A DNA stretch of 64,000 nt from Planctomycetota bacterium. GTDB lineage: Bacteria; Planctomycetota; Brocadiia; SM23-32; JAKLEA01. Position 1 is the stretch's first letter. Every line of letters begins with the position of its first letter. The stretch lies in NCBI GenBank assembly GCA_022711755.1, contig JAKLEA010000002.1, positions 124,001 through 188,000 on the forward strand. Reading direction: 5' to 3'. The notes under the pieces are model-generated. The model was not told the DNA's origin. It made no database searches and saw only the letters and a list, made by a program, of their open reading frames with translations. This document shows, one piece after another, positions 37,676-46,575 of the stretch. The translations under genes were made by a program, and so were the position numbers.

Positions 37676-38245
37676 GTGAAGGACATGAACAGGACGCGGC
37701 GGACGGGTCGGAGGCCAAACTCCAGAGAAGCGATTCTTGACGCCGCGGAGTCCGTAGTCGCGGACGTCGGCGCGTCGCATATGACGCTCGACGCGGTAAG
37801 CGCGAAGGCAGGAGTCAGCAAGGGCGGCCTGCTTTACCATTTTCCGAGCAAGCAGGCATTGTTGCGCGGGATGGTCGAGCGGCTGATCGGCAATTTCGCG
37901 GCGGCCCGCGAAAGGGAGGCCGCCGGACTTCCCGAAGGCCCTTCCCGGTCACTTAAGGCGCATGTCCTATCCTGGTCGCCACGGAACCGCAGGCGCGAGA
38001 AGCTTATGGCGGCGCTGATCGCCGCCGCGGCTCATGACCCCCACCTTCTGAAACCGGCCACGGAAGCCTACCGCAAGGCATTCGGAGAATTCATCGCCGG
38101 CGGTCTTCGCCCTGAAAGAGCCGCCGTCATCACCATGGCAGTAGACGGTTTGAGCATACTGCAACTGCTTGGGATGTTCCCCTTTGACGCCGATCAGCGC
38201 AAATCCATCATTGAGGAACTGCTTCGCTTGGCCGACGAGGTTTGA
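37676..38245 (+). CDS. TetR family transcriptional repressor of the efflux operon
   Basis: The 189-residue protein has an N-terminal helix-turn-helix domain: REAILDAAESVVADVGASHM, TLDAVSAKAGVSKGGLLYHF and PSKQALLRGMVERLIG are the three family blocks. The C-terminal ligand domain resembles the TetR_C group often near efflux genes. The start I chose is the GTG at 37676, eight bases after AAGGGGA; an ATG three codons later has no usable ribosome binding site. It opens the operon tetR-tolC-adaptor-RND and sits behind a palindromic operator, so autorepression relieved by a pump substrate is the natural reading. Confidence 0.9.
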   Translation: MKDMNRTRRTGRRPNSREAILDAAESVVADVGASHMTLDAVSAKAGVSKGGLLYHFPSKQALLRGMVERLIGNFAAAREREAAGLPEGPSRSLKAHVLSWSPRNRRREKLMAALIAAAAHDPHLLKPATEAYRKAFGEFIAGGLRPERAAVITMAVDGLSILQLLGMFPFDADQRKSIIEELLRLADEV

Positions 38246-38269
38246 CATGTCTGGAACGGACGGAAGCCA

Positions 38270-39736
38270 ATGACAATCCGGACGGAAAACATGCCCCCAG
38301 GAAAACGCAACCCCGGACGCTTCCCGCAGAGCGTTGGATTGTTAATCGCGTGCATTCTAATATGTTTTAATGGTTGTGGCAGTTATGACGGGGAGAAGGT
38401 CAGGCGGGACAGCGACGCGGAATATCGCGCCGCATCCGTCGAGACATCCAAGAGGGAGCTTGCCCAAAAGGAGCCATTAAACCTTGACGATTGCATAGAT
38501 ATCGCCCTTCGCAACAATTATCAGGTCAGAAGGAGCGAGATTGAAGCGCGGATTGCGTCGCTTGACCGCAGCGTGGCTTTTGCCAATTTCCTGCCCGAGG
38601 TGAAGCTGGCCGGGAGCGCGTATACTATTGACCGTCAGCCAATGCATTTCGCGGGCCAGAGTCCATCGGGAAGTCCGATGTACATGCCCATGCAGGATCA
38701 GGACGTGCAGACAGCGTCATTGCGGATACAGATGCCGATCTTCACCCCGGCGGCGTGGTTCCTGTATGCCGCCAGGAAGCGAGGCGAGGAGATCGGCCAA
38801 CTGGTTCAGGAATTTACGCGCCAGACTGTCATGATGGAAGTGACGGCGCAGTACTTCAACTGCCTTTCGCTGAGGGATCTGACGCAGGCCGCCCGCAGCC
38901 ATGTTTCAGCCGCAAGGCAGTTCCGGGACGATGTCGAGGCGATGAGGGCGCGCGATCTGGCCAGCGATCTGGAGGTTGAGGAGGCGCGCACCCGGCTTCT
39001 TGCGCGGGAAACGGACCTTGGGAGGCTTGAGCGGGCCGAACGCTCGGCAAATATTTACCTTATGGGGCTGATGGGACTCAGACCGATCCGCCCGTGCATT
39101 CTTGAGGATAGCGCGGACCTCAAGACTCCGGAAGGAACGCTCTCCGAGCTTATCGCGCAGGCGATGTTCAACCATCCGTTGTTGAAGGTTGCGGACCGCA
39201 ACGTCGAGATCAACCGCCAGATGGTGAAGATCGCGATTGCGGACTTTCTGCCCAGCATAGTCGGTTTCGGCGATCTTGCCTATACGACGGACTCGTTCAC
39301 GAAGTATTCAACGTCATGGACGATGGGGTTGTCCGGCGTGATGACCGTCTTCAACGGTTTTGCGAACGTAAACCGATACAAAATCGCGCGAGAGCGGGAG
39401 AAGGAGGCGTGGCTCCGGCGGGAGGAGGCGTGCCTGACGGTGATCCTGCAGATACTCAGGGCGCAGACGATATTGAGCGACGCGCGGGCGGACTGCGCAC
39501 TGGCGCGCAAGAACGCGGAACTTGCGTCAATGCGGCTCTCCCACGCCCAGCAGGCGTGGAAGGAAGGGCTGGTGTCCCCGACCGAACTGGCCGGTGCGTT
39601 GGCTGCTAGAGACTACGCTGAAGAATACCGAAAGATCACGGAGCACAGTTTGCAGATCAGTATCGCGACACTGAGACACGCCATGGGAGAACCTGCGACG
39701 GACAGAAGCGGGAAGGAAGACGGAAATGAAAAGTAA
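38270..39736 (+). CDS. TolC-family outer membrane efflux lipoprotein
   Basis: The 488-residue protein is the outer membrane duct of a tripartite pump. Its signal sequence ends in a lipobox (ICFNGC), so it is likely lipidated as in OprM/CusC. Two outer membrane efflux repeats follow: NLDDCIDIALRNNYQVRRSE and, in the second half, LIAQAMFNHPLLKVADRNVE, with long coiled helices. A GGA-rich site precedes the ATG. The adaptor gene overlaps its 3' end by 11 bases. Confidence 0.92.
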   Translation: MTIRTENMPPGKRNPGRFPQSVGLLIACILICFNGCGSYDGEKVRRDSDAEYRAASVETSKRELAQKEPLNLDDCIDIALRNNYQVRRSEIEARIASLDRSVAFANFLPEVKLAGSAYTIDRQPMHFAGQSPSGSPMYMPMQDQDVQTASLRIQMPIFTPAAWFLYAARKRGEEIGQLVQEFTRQTVMMEVTAQYFNCLSLRDLTQAARSHVSAARQFRDDVEAMRARDLASDLEVEEARTRLLARETDLGRLERAERSANIYLMGLMGLRPIRPCILEDSADLKTPEGTLSELIAQAMFNHPLLKVADRNVEINRQMVKIAIADFLPSIVGFGDLAYTTDSFTKYSTSWTMGLSGVMTVFNGFANVNRYKIAREREKEAWLRREEACLTVILQILRAQTILSDARADCALARKNAELASMRLSHAQQAWKEGLVSPTELAGALAARDYAEEYRKITEHSLQISIATLRHAMGEPATDRSGKEDGNEK

Positions 39737-40931
39737 ATCGGCGGGAAGGCTTGCGCTGATCCTCATCGCGCTGGTCGTGATCGGCTACTTTGCTTACGGG
39801 CGCATGGGAAAGCTCAAACAGGCACGGAAGCCGGCGGAGAACGCACAGACGGCGGTCCGCGCGATTCCGGTGGTCCTCGCGGAAGTTCAGGTCCGTAAGC
39901 TTGAGGAGACGGTAAGCGCGAAGGGAACGCTGGAGGCGCGCAATTTCGCGCTGGTTTCGCCGCGAATCCCCGGGGTTCTTGAAGAGGTTGCCGTCCGCGA
40001 GGGCGACGATGTAAAGGCGGGGGAGACGGCGCTGCTCCGGACCGACAGGCTCAAGCTTGAGAAAGCTGTGGAGATTGCCAGGCAGAATCACAAGGTGGCG
40101 ACATGCGCCCGGCAGGAGAAGGAGGCGTATCTCGAAAAAATCGAGGTCGAATTGCGCAAGGCGAAGGCCGATTACGATCGCTACAAATCGCTGTTGGAAG
40201 AGAAAGTTGTAACCCGCAACGCGTATGAGCTGATGGAGACCTCGTACGACAAGGCCCGGGCTTCGCAGGGACATGCCGCCAGCCTTCTTCAGCTTGCCCG
40301 CGAGGAGGAGACCAAGGCGGCTTCGGCGGTCGGGATCGCCGAGAAGGACCTGAAGGACGCGACGGTGCTGGCGCCCATAAGCGGGAAGGTCAGCCGGCGT
40401 ATGGCAGAACCGGGGGAGATGGGCGCGCCGGGGATTCCGGCGCTGCGCATTGACGACTTGACCGCGATCGAGGCGTCGGCATACCTGCCGGGACAGTATT
40501 ACGAGCGCATAACAAAGGGGGAAACGCGCATAAGGCTCGGGGCCAACGGCCAATGGTGGGGCGAATACGCGGTTTCCTACAAGTCCCCGACGGTTGATCC
40601 GACGTTGCGGACTTTTGAGATCAAGTGCGACCTTGCCGGGGACGGGGCGAGAATTGTTCCCGGCGCGCTGGTTGACGCCGTGGCCATCTTTTCTCAGCGG
40701 GAAGCCGTGGCGGTCCCGTCCGAATCGGTTCAGCGTCGCGCGGGCGGCCTGGCGCTATTCATCGCGGACGGCCAGATTGCTCGGATGAAGATGATACAGA
40801 CGGGGCTGGAGTCGGACGGCTGGATTGAAGTAACTGGGGGGGAGATCAAGGCGGGGGACCGCGTGGCGGTCAAGGGCCAGTTTCTCCTCAACGACGGAAG
40901 CGTGATCACTGAACAGAAGGCGAGGGAGTGA
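39726..40931 (+). CDS. RND efflux periplasmic adaptor (membrane fusion protein)
   Basis: The 401-residue adaptor has one N-terminal membrane anchor (LALILIALVVIGYFAYG), then the lipoyl-like half motif GTLEARNFALVSPRIPGVLEEV, a coiled-coil hairpin (about 110-190), and the second half VLAPISGKVSRRMAEPGE. It bridges the inner-membrane pump and the TolC-like duct. Its stop overlaps the start of the pump gene (TGATG). Confidence 0.93.
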   Translation: MKSKSAGRLALILIALVVIGYFAYGRMGKLKQARKPAENAQTAVRAIPVVLAEVQVRKLEETVSAKGTLEARNFALVSPRIPGVLEEVAVREGDDVKAGETALLRTDRLKLEKAVEIARQNHKVATCARQEKEAYLEKIEVELRKAKADYDRYKSLLEEKVVTRNAYELMETSYDKARASQGHAASLLQLAREEETKAASAVGIAEKDLKDATVLAPISGKVSRRMAEPGEMGAPGIPALRIDDLTAIEASAYLPGQYYERITKGETRIRLGANGQWWGEYAVSYKSPTVDPTLRTFEIKCDLAGDGARIVPGALVDAVAIFSQREAVAVPSESVQRRAGGLALFIADGQIARMKMIQTGLESDGWIEVTGGEIKAGDRVAVKGQFLLNDGSVITEQKARE

Positions 40932-43900
40932 TGTTTCTCTCAAACGCTTCCGTGAAACGTCCTGTCGCAATGAGCTGCCTCATCATCGGTCTGACGATGC
41001 TGGGGCTGAACGCCTATCGCAAGATGGGGCTGGAGCTTCTCCCGCGTGTGGACATTCCGTTCATCACGGTGATGACGATCTATCCGGGCGCGTCGCCCAG
41101 CGACATCGAAGTTGACGTTGCGAAGAGGATCGAGGACGCGGTGGCGTCCGTTGACGGCCTCAAACACGTCACCTCGACCTGTATGGAAAATGCCGTGCAG
41201 ACTCTCCTGGAGTTCCATCTTAACATTGACGTGAACGTGGCGGCCACGGACGTGCGCGAGAAGATTGACAAGGAGGTAAGTAAATTTCCGTCCGGGGTCG
41301 AAAACCCGATCATAATGAAGTTCGATATCAACGCCATCCCGATAGCGACGATCGCGCTGTCCGGAGACGTTCCGATTGACGAGTTGTACGACTTTGCCGA
41401 CAACGAGCTTCGGGACCGGCTTTCGGCGATTCCTGGGGTGGCCAACCTGGAGCTTATCGGCGGCTCGGAGCGGGAGGTCCATGTGCTTCTTGACCGCGAT
41501 GCGCTCTTCGCCGCGGGGCTGACGTCCATGAACGTTTTCCGCGCCCTGCAGGAAGGGATTGACACGATACCTTCCGGGCGCGTCAGGGAGAGTGTTTCGG
41601 AATACAGCGTCCGTTTCGACGCTGAATACGATACTGTAAAAGAGATAGGCGAACTACAGGTGGCCGGGGGAAAAGGGCCGCGCCGTTACGTGCGCGATCT
41701 GGGCGCGGTCATCATGGCGTCCGAGGAGCGGCGGCAGGAATCGTTCATCAACGGCAGGCCGTGCATCGGAATCCGGATCGTAAAGAAGGCGGACGCGAAC
41801 GCCGTACAGGTTGTGAATAACGTAAAGAAGGCCCTGGATAAGGTGCGCAGAACGCTGCCGGGCGGCATGGACATTGTATGGGTAACGGATATCGGCTCCT
41901 TCATACAGGCATCGGTGGACAGCACTACAAGCAACATCATCACGGGCATTCTGCTAACTGCCGGCATACTCTTTTTCTTCCTGTTCAACGTCAGGTCAAC
42001 ATTCGTGGTATCCGTGACCATGCCCGTGACGGTGATAATCACCTTATTCTTAATGCAGATGTTGGATTATACATTGAACATGCCGACGCTTCTTGCGCTG
42101 GGACTGTCGGTCGGCGTTCTGGTGACAAACTCCATCGTGGTGCTTGAGAGCATCATGAGCCATTTTAACCGGACGGGGGACGCGTGGAGCGCGGCGCAGA
42201 ACGGCACCGGGGAAGTGGCGCTGGCGGTGGCGGCCAGCGCCGGGACGAACATAGTCGTGCTGTTCCCCATCGGCATGATGAGCGGGTTGATGGGCAAGTT
42301 CTTCGGGCCTTTCGCGTGGACGATGCTGCTTGTGAACGTAGTGTCGCTTTTTATTTCGTTCACGCTCACCCCTATGCTTTGCGCGGCGTTGCTGAAGAAG
42401 GGAGCGGCGGAAGGCTCATTTCTGACCCGCATGGAAAAGCGCGTCAACGGCTTCCTCGACGGGGTTGTGGGTGATTACGTCGGCTTCCTGCGCTTGATCG
42501 CCCGGCGCCGGTGGACATGCGCTCTGATCCTGGTTCCGGCTATCCTTGTCTTGTTCCAATCCCTGTCTCTCGGATCGAAGATCGGGTTCAGCTTCATGCC
42601 CAAGCAGGACAGGGGCGAGATAGTCGTCAAGCTGGAATTTCCAACCTACCAGAATCTTGCCGAGACCGTCAGACGAGCGAAGGAGGTTGAGAAAAGGCTT
42701 CGGGACATTCCTCATCTGACGTATTGCCTTACAACCTGCGGAAAGGTGGAGGGCATCATCGGCCAGTCATCCGAAGGCGTATATCTCGCCCAGATACTCC
42801 TGAAGTTCACGGTCAAGACCGAACGCGAGATCGGGATTCATGAGCTTGTGGCGGAGGTAAGGAAGCGATTGGAAGGCGCATCGGACTGCATAACGACGGT
42901 CAGCATTCCCAGCCCGGTGGGCGGGCAGGAGGTGCCGATAGACATGGAAATCGCCGGGGCGGATCTGGGGGAGCTTGAGGCCATAGCGCTTGAAGCCATT
43001 CGGACCGCGTCCGCGATACCGGGAATTCTTGAGCCGGACACGTCGGTCAGAGCCGGCAAGCCGGAAATACGAGCGCTGCCCAGGAGGGCGGTGCTTGCCG
43101 ACATCGGCGTGGCTCCGCGCGAGGTTGGGTACATGCTGCGGGCCAACATCGAGGGGTTGAAGGCGGCCACGCTGAAAAGGGGGGACAGGACATACGACAT
43201 ACGCGTCAAGTTCGCCGAGGAGCCGGGAAAGAACCAGGTGGCGGAGTTCCAGTTCCCGGCCGGGCGGGGGGCGACGGTTGCGCTGGCGAATTTCGCGGAT
43301 ATTAAGGACCGGATAACGCCGATCCAGATCACGCGCAGCGACAAGCGCCGCATCGCCAAGCTCTACTCCAACCTGTCCCCGGAGCTCCCCCTCGGAATCG
43401 CGGTGCAGAAAATCAGCGCCGCCATTGATGGAAGCGGAATTCTGCCGGCGGGATACGAGTATGTCTTCCGGGGCGACTATGAAAGGATGAGCGAGAGCAT
43501 TGCGGACTTTCTGGAGGCGGGTATCCTTGCCGTGATACTGACTTACCTCATTTTGGCGGCCCTGCTGGAATCGTTCCTGCGCCCGTTCATCATATTGACG
43601 ACGATCCCGATGGGGCTTATCGGAGTCATGTGGGCCTTGTACATAACGGGCACGAGCATGTCTATGTTCGTACTGCTTGGGAGTGTCATGCTGATCGGAA
43701 TCGTTGTGAACAACGCCATTCTGATCATGGGCCACGCGCAGACAAACCGCGAGCACGGCGAAGAGATTCATGAGGCCATGCTTGACGCGGTGCAGGCCGA
43801 ATTCCGTCCGGTCATCATGATCACTTTCGCTGCGATCCTGGGGATGTGGCCGCTGGCTGTGGCGAAGGGATTGAGCAGCGAGATGGCAAATGGGATCGGC

Positions 43901-44005
43901 GTTTCGTCGGTCGGCGGGATTGCCATATCCGCCTTGCTTACGCTGCTTGTCATCCCGGTCATATATCTGCTTTTTGCCAAACGCGCAGCGGATCCCGGGA
44001 AATAA
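40931..44005 (+). CDS. RND-family inner-membrane efflux pump (AcrB/HAE1-like)
   Basis: The 1024-residue pump has the RND layout: an N-terminal helix (SCLIIGLTMLGLNAYRKMG), a large periplasmic domain, helices 2-6 with LALGLSVGVLVTNSIVVLE, a second periplasmic domain, and helices 8-12 with LIGIVVNNAILIMGHA. Typical first-domain text is YPGASPSDIEVDVAKRIEDA. In helix 4 the position that normally carries the proton-relay Asp pair of HAE1 pumps reads VLVTNSIVVLE, where most relatives have a D-D/E-N type motif, so proton coupling residues deserve checking. Substrate is unknown; the TetR regulator points to drugs or other hydrophobic compounds. It ends the operon. Confidence 0.93.
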   Translation: MFLSNASVKRPVAMSCLIIGLTMLGLNAYRKMGLELLPRVDIPFITVMTIYPGASPSDIEVDVAKRIEDAVASVDGLKHVTSTCMENAVQTLLEFHLNIDVNVAATDVREKIDKEVSKFPSGVENPIIMKFDINAIPIATIALSGDVPIDELYDFADNELRDRLSAIPGVANLELIGGSEREVHVLLDRDALFAAGLTSMNVFRALQEGIDTIPSGRVRESVSEYSVRFDAEYDTVKEIGELQVAGGKGPRRYVRDLGAVIMASEERRQESFINGRPCIGIRIVKKADANAVQVVNNVKKALDKVRRTLPGGMDIVWVTDIGSFIQASVDSTTSNIITGILLTAGILFFFLFNVRSTFVVSVTMPVTVIITLFLMQMLDYTLNMPTLLALGLSVGVLVTNSIVVLESIMSHFNRTGDAWSAAQNGTGEVALAVAASAGTNIVVLFPIGMMSGLMGKFFGPFAWTMLLVNVVSLFISFTLTPMLCAALLKKGAAEGSFLTRMEKRVNGFLDGVVGDYVGFLRLIARRRWTCALILVPAILVLFQSLSLGSKIGFSFMPKQDRGEIVVKLEFPTYQNLAETVRRAKEVEKRLRDIPHLTYCLTTCGKVEGIIGQSSEGVYLAQILLKFTVKTEREIGIHELVAEVRKRLEGASDCITTVSIPSPVGGQEVPIDMEIAGADLGELEAIALEAIRTASAIPGILEPDTSVRAGKPEIRALPRRAVLADIGVAPREVGYMLRANIEGLKAATLKRGDRTYDIRVKFAEEPGKNQVAEFQFPAGRGATVALANFADIKDRITPIQITRSDKRRIAKLYSNLSPELPLGIAVQKISAAIDGSGILPAGYEYVFRGDYERMSESIADFLEAGILAVILTYLILAALLESFLRPFIILTTIPMGLIGVMWALYITGTSMSMFVLLGSVMLIGIVVNNAILIMGHAQTNREHGEEIHEAMLDAVQAEFRPVIMITFAAILGMWPLAVAKGLSSEMANGIGVSSVGGIAISALLTLLVIPVIYLLFAKRAADPGK

Positions 44006-44180
44006 TGCGAATCATACATCTTGTGCGGTTAATCTCCGCTGCGGGTGATGGAATCCAGCGCCGGGTGTGTTATCATTATTAAACAGGTTCCGGCTGAAGG
44101 CGCTTTTTATAAGGGCGTTTTCTTGCGCCCGGACGCAGGACATTGGTCTTTGCGGAATTGATCCCATTGATTGCGCAACA

Positions 44181-44735
44181 ATGAAATCCAGCGGGAAAGA
44201 ACTGTTCCGCCGAGCGGAGGCGTTTCTCCTGCGATTGATACGCAGCCGCTCCACGCCGCACCAGATCGCGCTTGGGGCGGCGATAGGAATTTTCATCGCT
44301 TGGACGCCCACGCTGGGCTTCCAGATGGCGATAGCAGTGCCCCTCTGCCTGTTGCTGAGGGCTAATCCGCTGGCCGCGATTCCGCCTGTCTGGATCACGA
44401 ATCCCCTGACTGCCGTTGCGGTTTATGGTTTCAATTACAAGATCGGACGTTATTTCACTGGAGGGCCGTCCTTCCGGCAGTTCCAGACCCAGATGAAGGA
44501 CGTATTCCTTGCCATGCGGACAGACGGAGTCTGGCAGGGATTCGTCAACATGCTGCGTGTCGGGGAGGAAGTCGTCTGGCCGCTCATTCTCGGTTCCATT
44601 ATCGCGGGGGTGATTCTGGGGCTTCTTCTTTACGGGATGACATATTGGGCTGTGATATGGGCGCGCATGAAGTTCCCGCGCCATAGAGTCGCGGGGGAAG
44701 AAGCCCAGGAAGGGGCGGAATCCTCTACAGTCTGA
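44181..44735 (+). CDS. DUF2062 domain membrane protein
   Basis: The 184-residue protein matches DUF2062: STPHQIALGAAIGIFIAWTP, FQMAIAVPLCLLLRANPLAA and WITNPLTAVAVYGFNYKIGR are characteristic, with three or four membrane segments. Function is unknown; relatives occur next to lipid A or glycosyltransferase genes. The ATG at 44181 is used; the frame is open 38 codons further up without a recognisable start site. Its 3' end faces the ACT-MBL gene; a hairpin GATAGGT/ACCTATC at 44741-44762 lies between and into that gene's end. Confidence 0.82.
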   Translation: MKSSGKELFRRAEAFLLRLIRSRSTPHQIALGAAIGIFIAWTPTLGFQMAIAVPLCLLLRANPLAAIPPVWITNPLTAVAVYGFNYKIGRYFTGGPSFRQFQTQMKDVFLAMRTDGVWQGFVNMLRVGEEVVWPLILGSIIAGVILGLLLYGMTYWAVIWARMKFPRHRVAGEEAQEGAESSTV

Positions 44736-44757
44736 TCCCTGATAGGTCTTCCACCAC

Positions 44758-46362
44758 CTATCGCCCGGAAAGTGTAGCCGCTTGATACGGTTCGCCGTGG
44801 CCGGGCAATATGGTCAGTCCGTTCCTCCCTGTCGCCCGAAGTTCCGCGTCAACCTCAATGGCGATTTTTGTCAGCGCGTCCATCTCCTTTCGGAAAATCG
44901 CGCTGTCGGAGTTGGTGCTGAGCATGAGGAAGCGCGGTATGGAAAGCAGGTCCTTTTCCTCCTGCGTCATGTCCGCGACGTTGATCAGGTAATCGCCGGT
45001 TACGAGAAGGCCCGCTTCCCGCGAGAGATAGAAGACCTGCCCGGGGACGTGCCCTCCCAGGCTCTCGATTATCGTGAATCGAATGCCGCATATCTCAATC
45101 TCCCCGCGCAGGGGGAAAGGCCCCGACATTGCGCCGCTTTTATCCGGCAGCGATTCTATTGATCGCGGCGGCTGCGAGTCCGTGAACGAGTCAATGAGTT
45201 TCGTGTAAAGCCTGAGCAGTTCCGCATTACGGCCCGCAGAACCAAGCCCGCGATGTTGCTCCCTGTAGACATCTCTTGCGGTCGGATGGGCGACGATGCG
45301 CGTTCCAAGCTCGCGCTCGAAGCGCCACGCCGTGCCGGCATGATCGGCGTCAGGATGGGTCATATAGATCGTCCCTATGCTTTCAGGCGGGACGGACAGG
45401 GAGGAAAGCGTTCGGATGAGGTCCTGATAATAAAGCCCGTAGCCGGATTCCAGCAGGGCCGTCTCGCCGCCGCGCTGAAGGGCGTAGACGTTGGCGCCGG
45501 TGGGTAGGGCGATCCCGATCAGGCGCGCGCCAGCCCGGTTTTGGTCAAGCAGGACCTTGTGGGTGAAGTTCGGGCCGGAGCGCCTGCGCGAGCTTGCGGC
45601 CAGGGCGATCAGGCGGATGTAGACCTCCCCGGCGCGAAGTTCCCGCCCGGCCTCGCGAGCAAATCCCTCGAGCTGGCGAGTCACGTCAGCGGAGGAATGC
45701 ACAAGCTGCTTTAGCAGTTGGACGTCCTCCTCGCCTATCAGTTTGCGCATGCGCAGGTAGAAACGCTCGGTCAGTTTCAGTCCGATGACCTGGCCCATCT
45801 CCTCCGATTCGTCGCCGCGGTAGAGCACCTTGTAGCGATAACCCCTCTCGTTGAGTTCACCGAGCAGGAGGGAGACCTCTTTCTGCGAAGGCGCGGCTAC
45901 GGCGATGCGAGTTTCCTCCGGGGCGGCCAGATGATGGTAGTGCATGACGACGACGTTTGCGCCGTGCCGGGTGAAGAGGCGAGCGAGGGCGGCCAGTTCG
46001 CCGGGCCGGTGCGGAAGCTCGATTCTGAGGTCCAGAACGCTGGCCGGATCGGTAACGCTGACCTCGTCTTCGCGGTCTTGCTCCTGCCGGCGGACCAGGC
46101 GCGGGGATACGGCTTCCAGCGCCGATTCCCTGGCGACGACGGACGGGAAGCAAACCTCGATCAGAACCTGATGAGCGTCCTGAGAACGGTCATAATCGAA
46201 TGCGGTGATGTTGCCTTCAAGCTCCGCGAACGCGCCGGCGACTTCGCTCAGTTGCCCCGGTCTGTCCGCCAGGAATAGCACGGTCTGGAGGACGCTGCGC
46301 CCGGTGGAATCGGTCAGCCGGGCTATCCCCGGATGCGTTGAGTCATTGGCGTCATTGTTCAA
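44758..46362 (-). CDS. Tandem ACT domains fused to a metallo-beta-lactamase domain
   Basis: The 534-residue protein has two ACT-like domains (about 24-90 and 109-183; LFLADRPGQLSEVAGAFAEL and IELPHRPGELAALARLFTRH), which usually bind amino acids. A helical linker follows (190-265), then a metallo-beta-lactamase fold with the metal motif THPDADHAG (H336, D338, D340, H341), SLGGHVPGQVFYLS and LPGHGEP. The second position of HxHxDH is Asp, as in several MBL subgroups. An amino-acid-controlled hydrolase is a reasonable guess; no such enzyme is known to me. The start is a TTG at 46362 placed seven bases after GGGAG; no in-frame ATG lies nearby. Confidence 0.82.
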   Translation of the reverse strand: MNNDANDSTHPGIARLTDSTGRSVLQTVLFLADRPGQLSEVAGAFAELEGNITAFDYDRSQDAHQVLIEVCFPSVVARESALEAVSPRLVRRQEQDREDEVSVTDPASVLDLRIELPHRPGELAALARLFTRHGANVVVMHYHHLAAPEETRIAVAAPSQKEVSLLLGELNERGYRYKVLYRGDESEEMGQVIGLKLTERFYLRMRKLIGEEDVQLLKQLVHSSADVTRQLEGFAREAGRELRAGEVYIRLIALAASSRRRSGPNFTHKVLLDQNRAGARLIGIALPTGANVYALQRGGETALLESGYGLYYQDLIRTLSSLSVPPESIGTIYMTHPDADHAGTAWRFERELGTRIVAHPTARDVYREQHRGLGSAGRNAELLRLYTKLIDSFTDSQPPRSIESLPDKSGAMSGPFPLRGEIEICGIRFTIIESLGGHVPGQVFYLSREAGLLVTGDYLINVADMTQEEKDLLSIPRFLMLSTNSDSAIFRKEMDALTKIAIEVDAELRATGRNGLTILPGHGEPYQAATLSGR

Positions 46363-46490
46363 AGGTCATCTCCCATGCTGCGAGGCCGGATGATTGATTG
46401 CTGTATTGCGTCAGATCATAACGTCCGCAGGAAGATTATGCCTTTCGGCCTTCCAATGCAAGCCGGCGCGGCGGGAGCATCCCTGAGGCA

Positions 46491-46530
46491 AAGAATAAGG
46501 GGCGGGTGATTGTTCAAACCACCCGCCCCT
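46491..46530 (-). terminator. Terminator of the PEP-CTERM gene
   Basis: AGGGGCGGGTG pairs with CACCCGCCCCT (11 bp). On the minus strand a T-rich tail (TTATTCTTT) follows. The stem is nearly identical to the core of the dispersed repeat at 3601 and 47485. Confidence 0.75.
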
Positions 46531-46575
46531 GAGTTAACCGCGGTTTCAATGCGGAAAGGAGGCTGTGAAGTCCGT

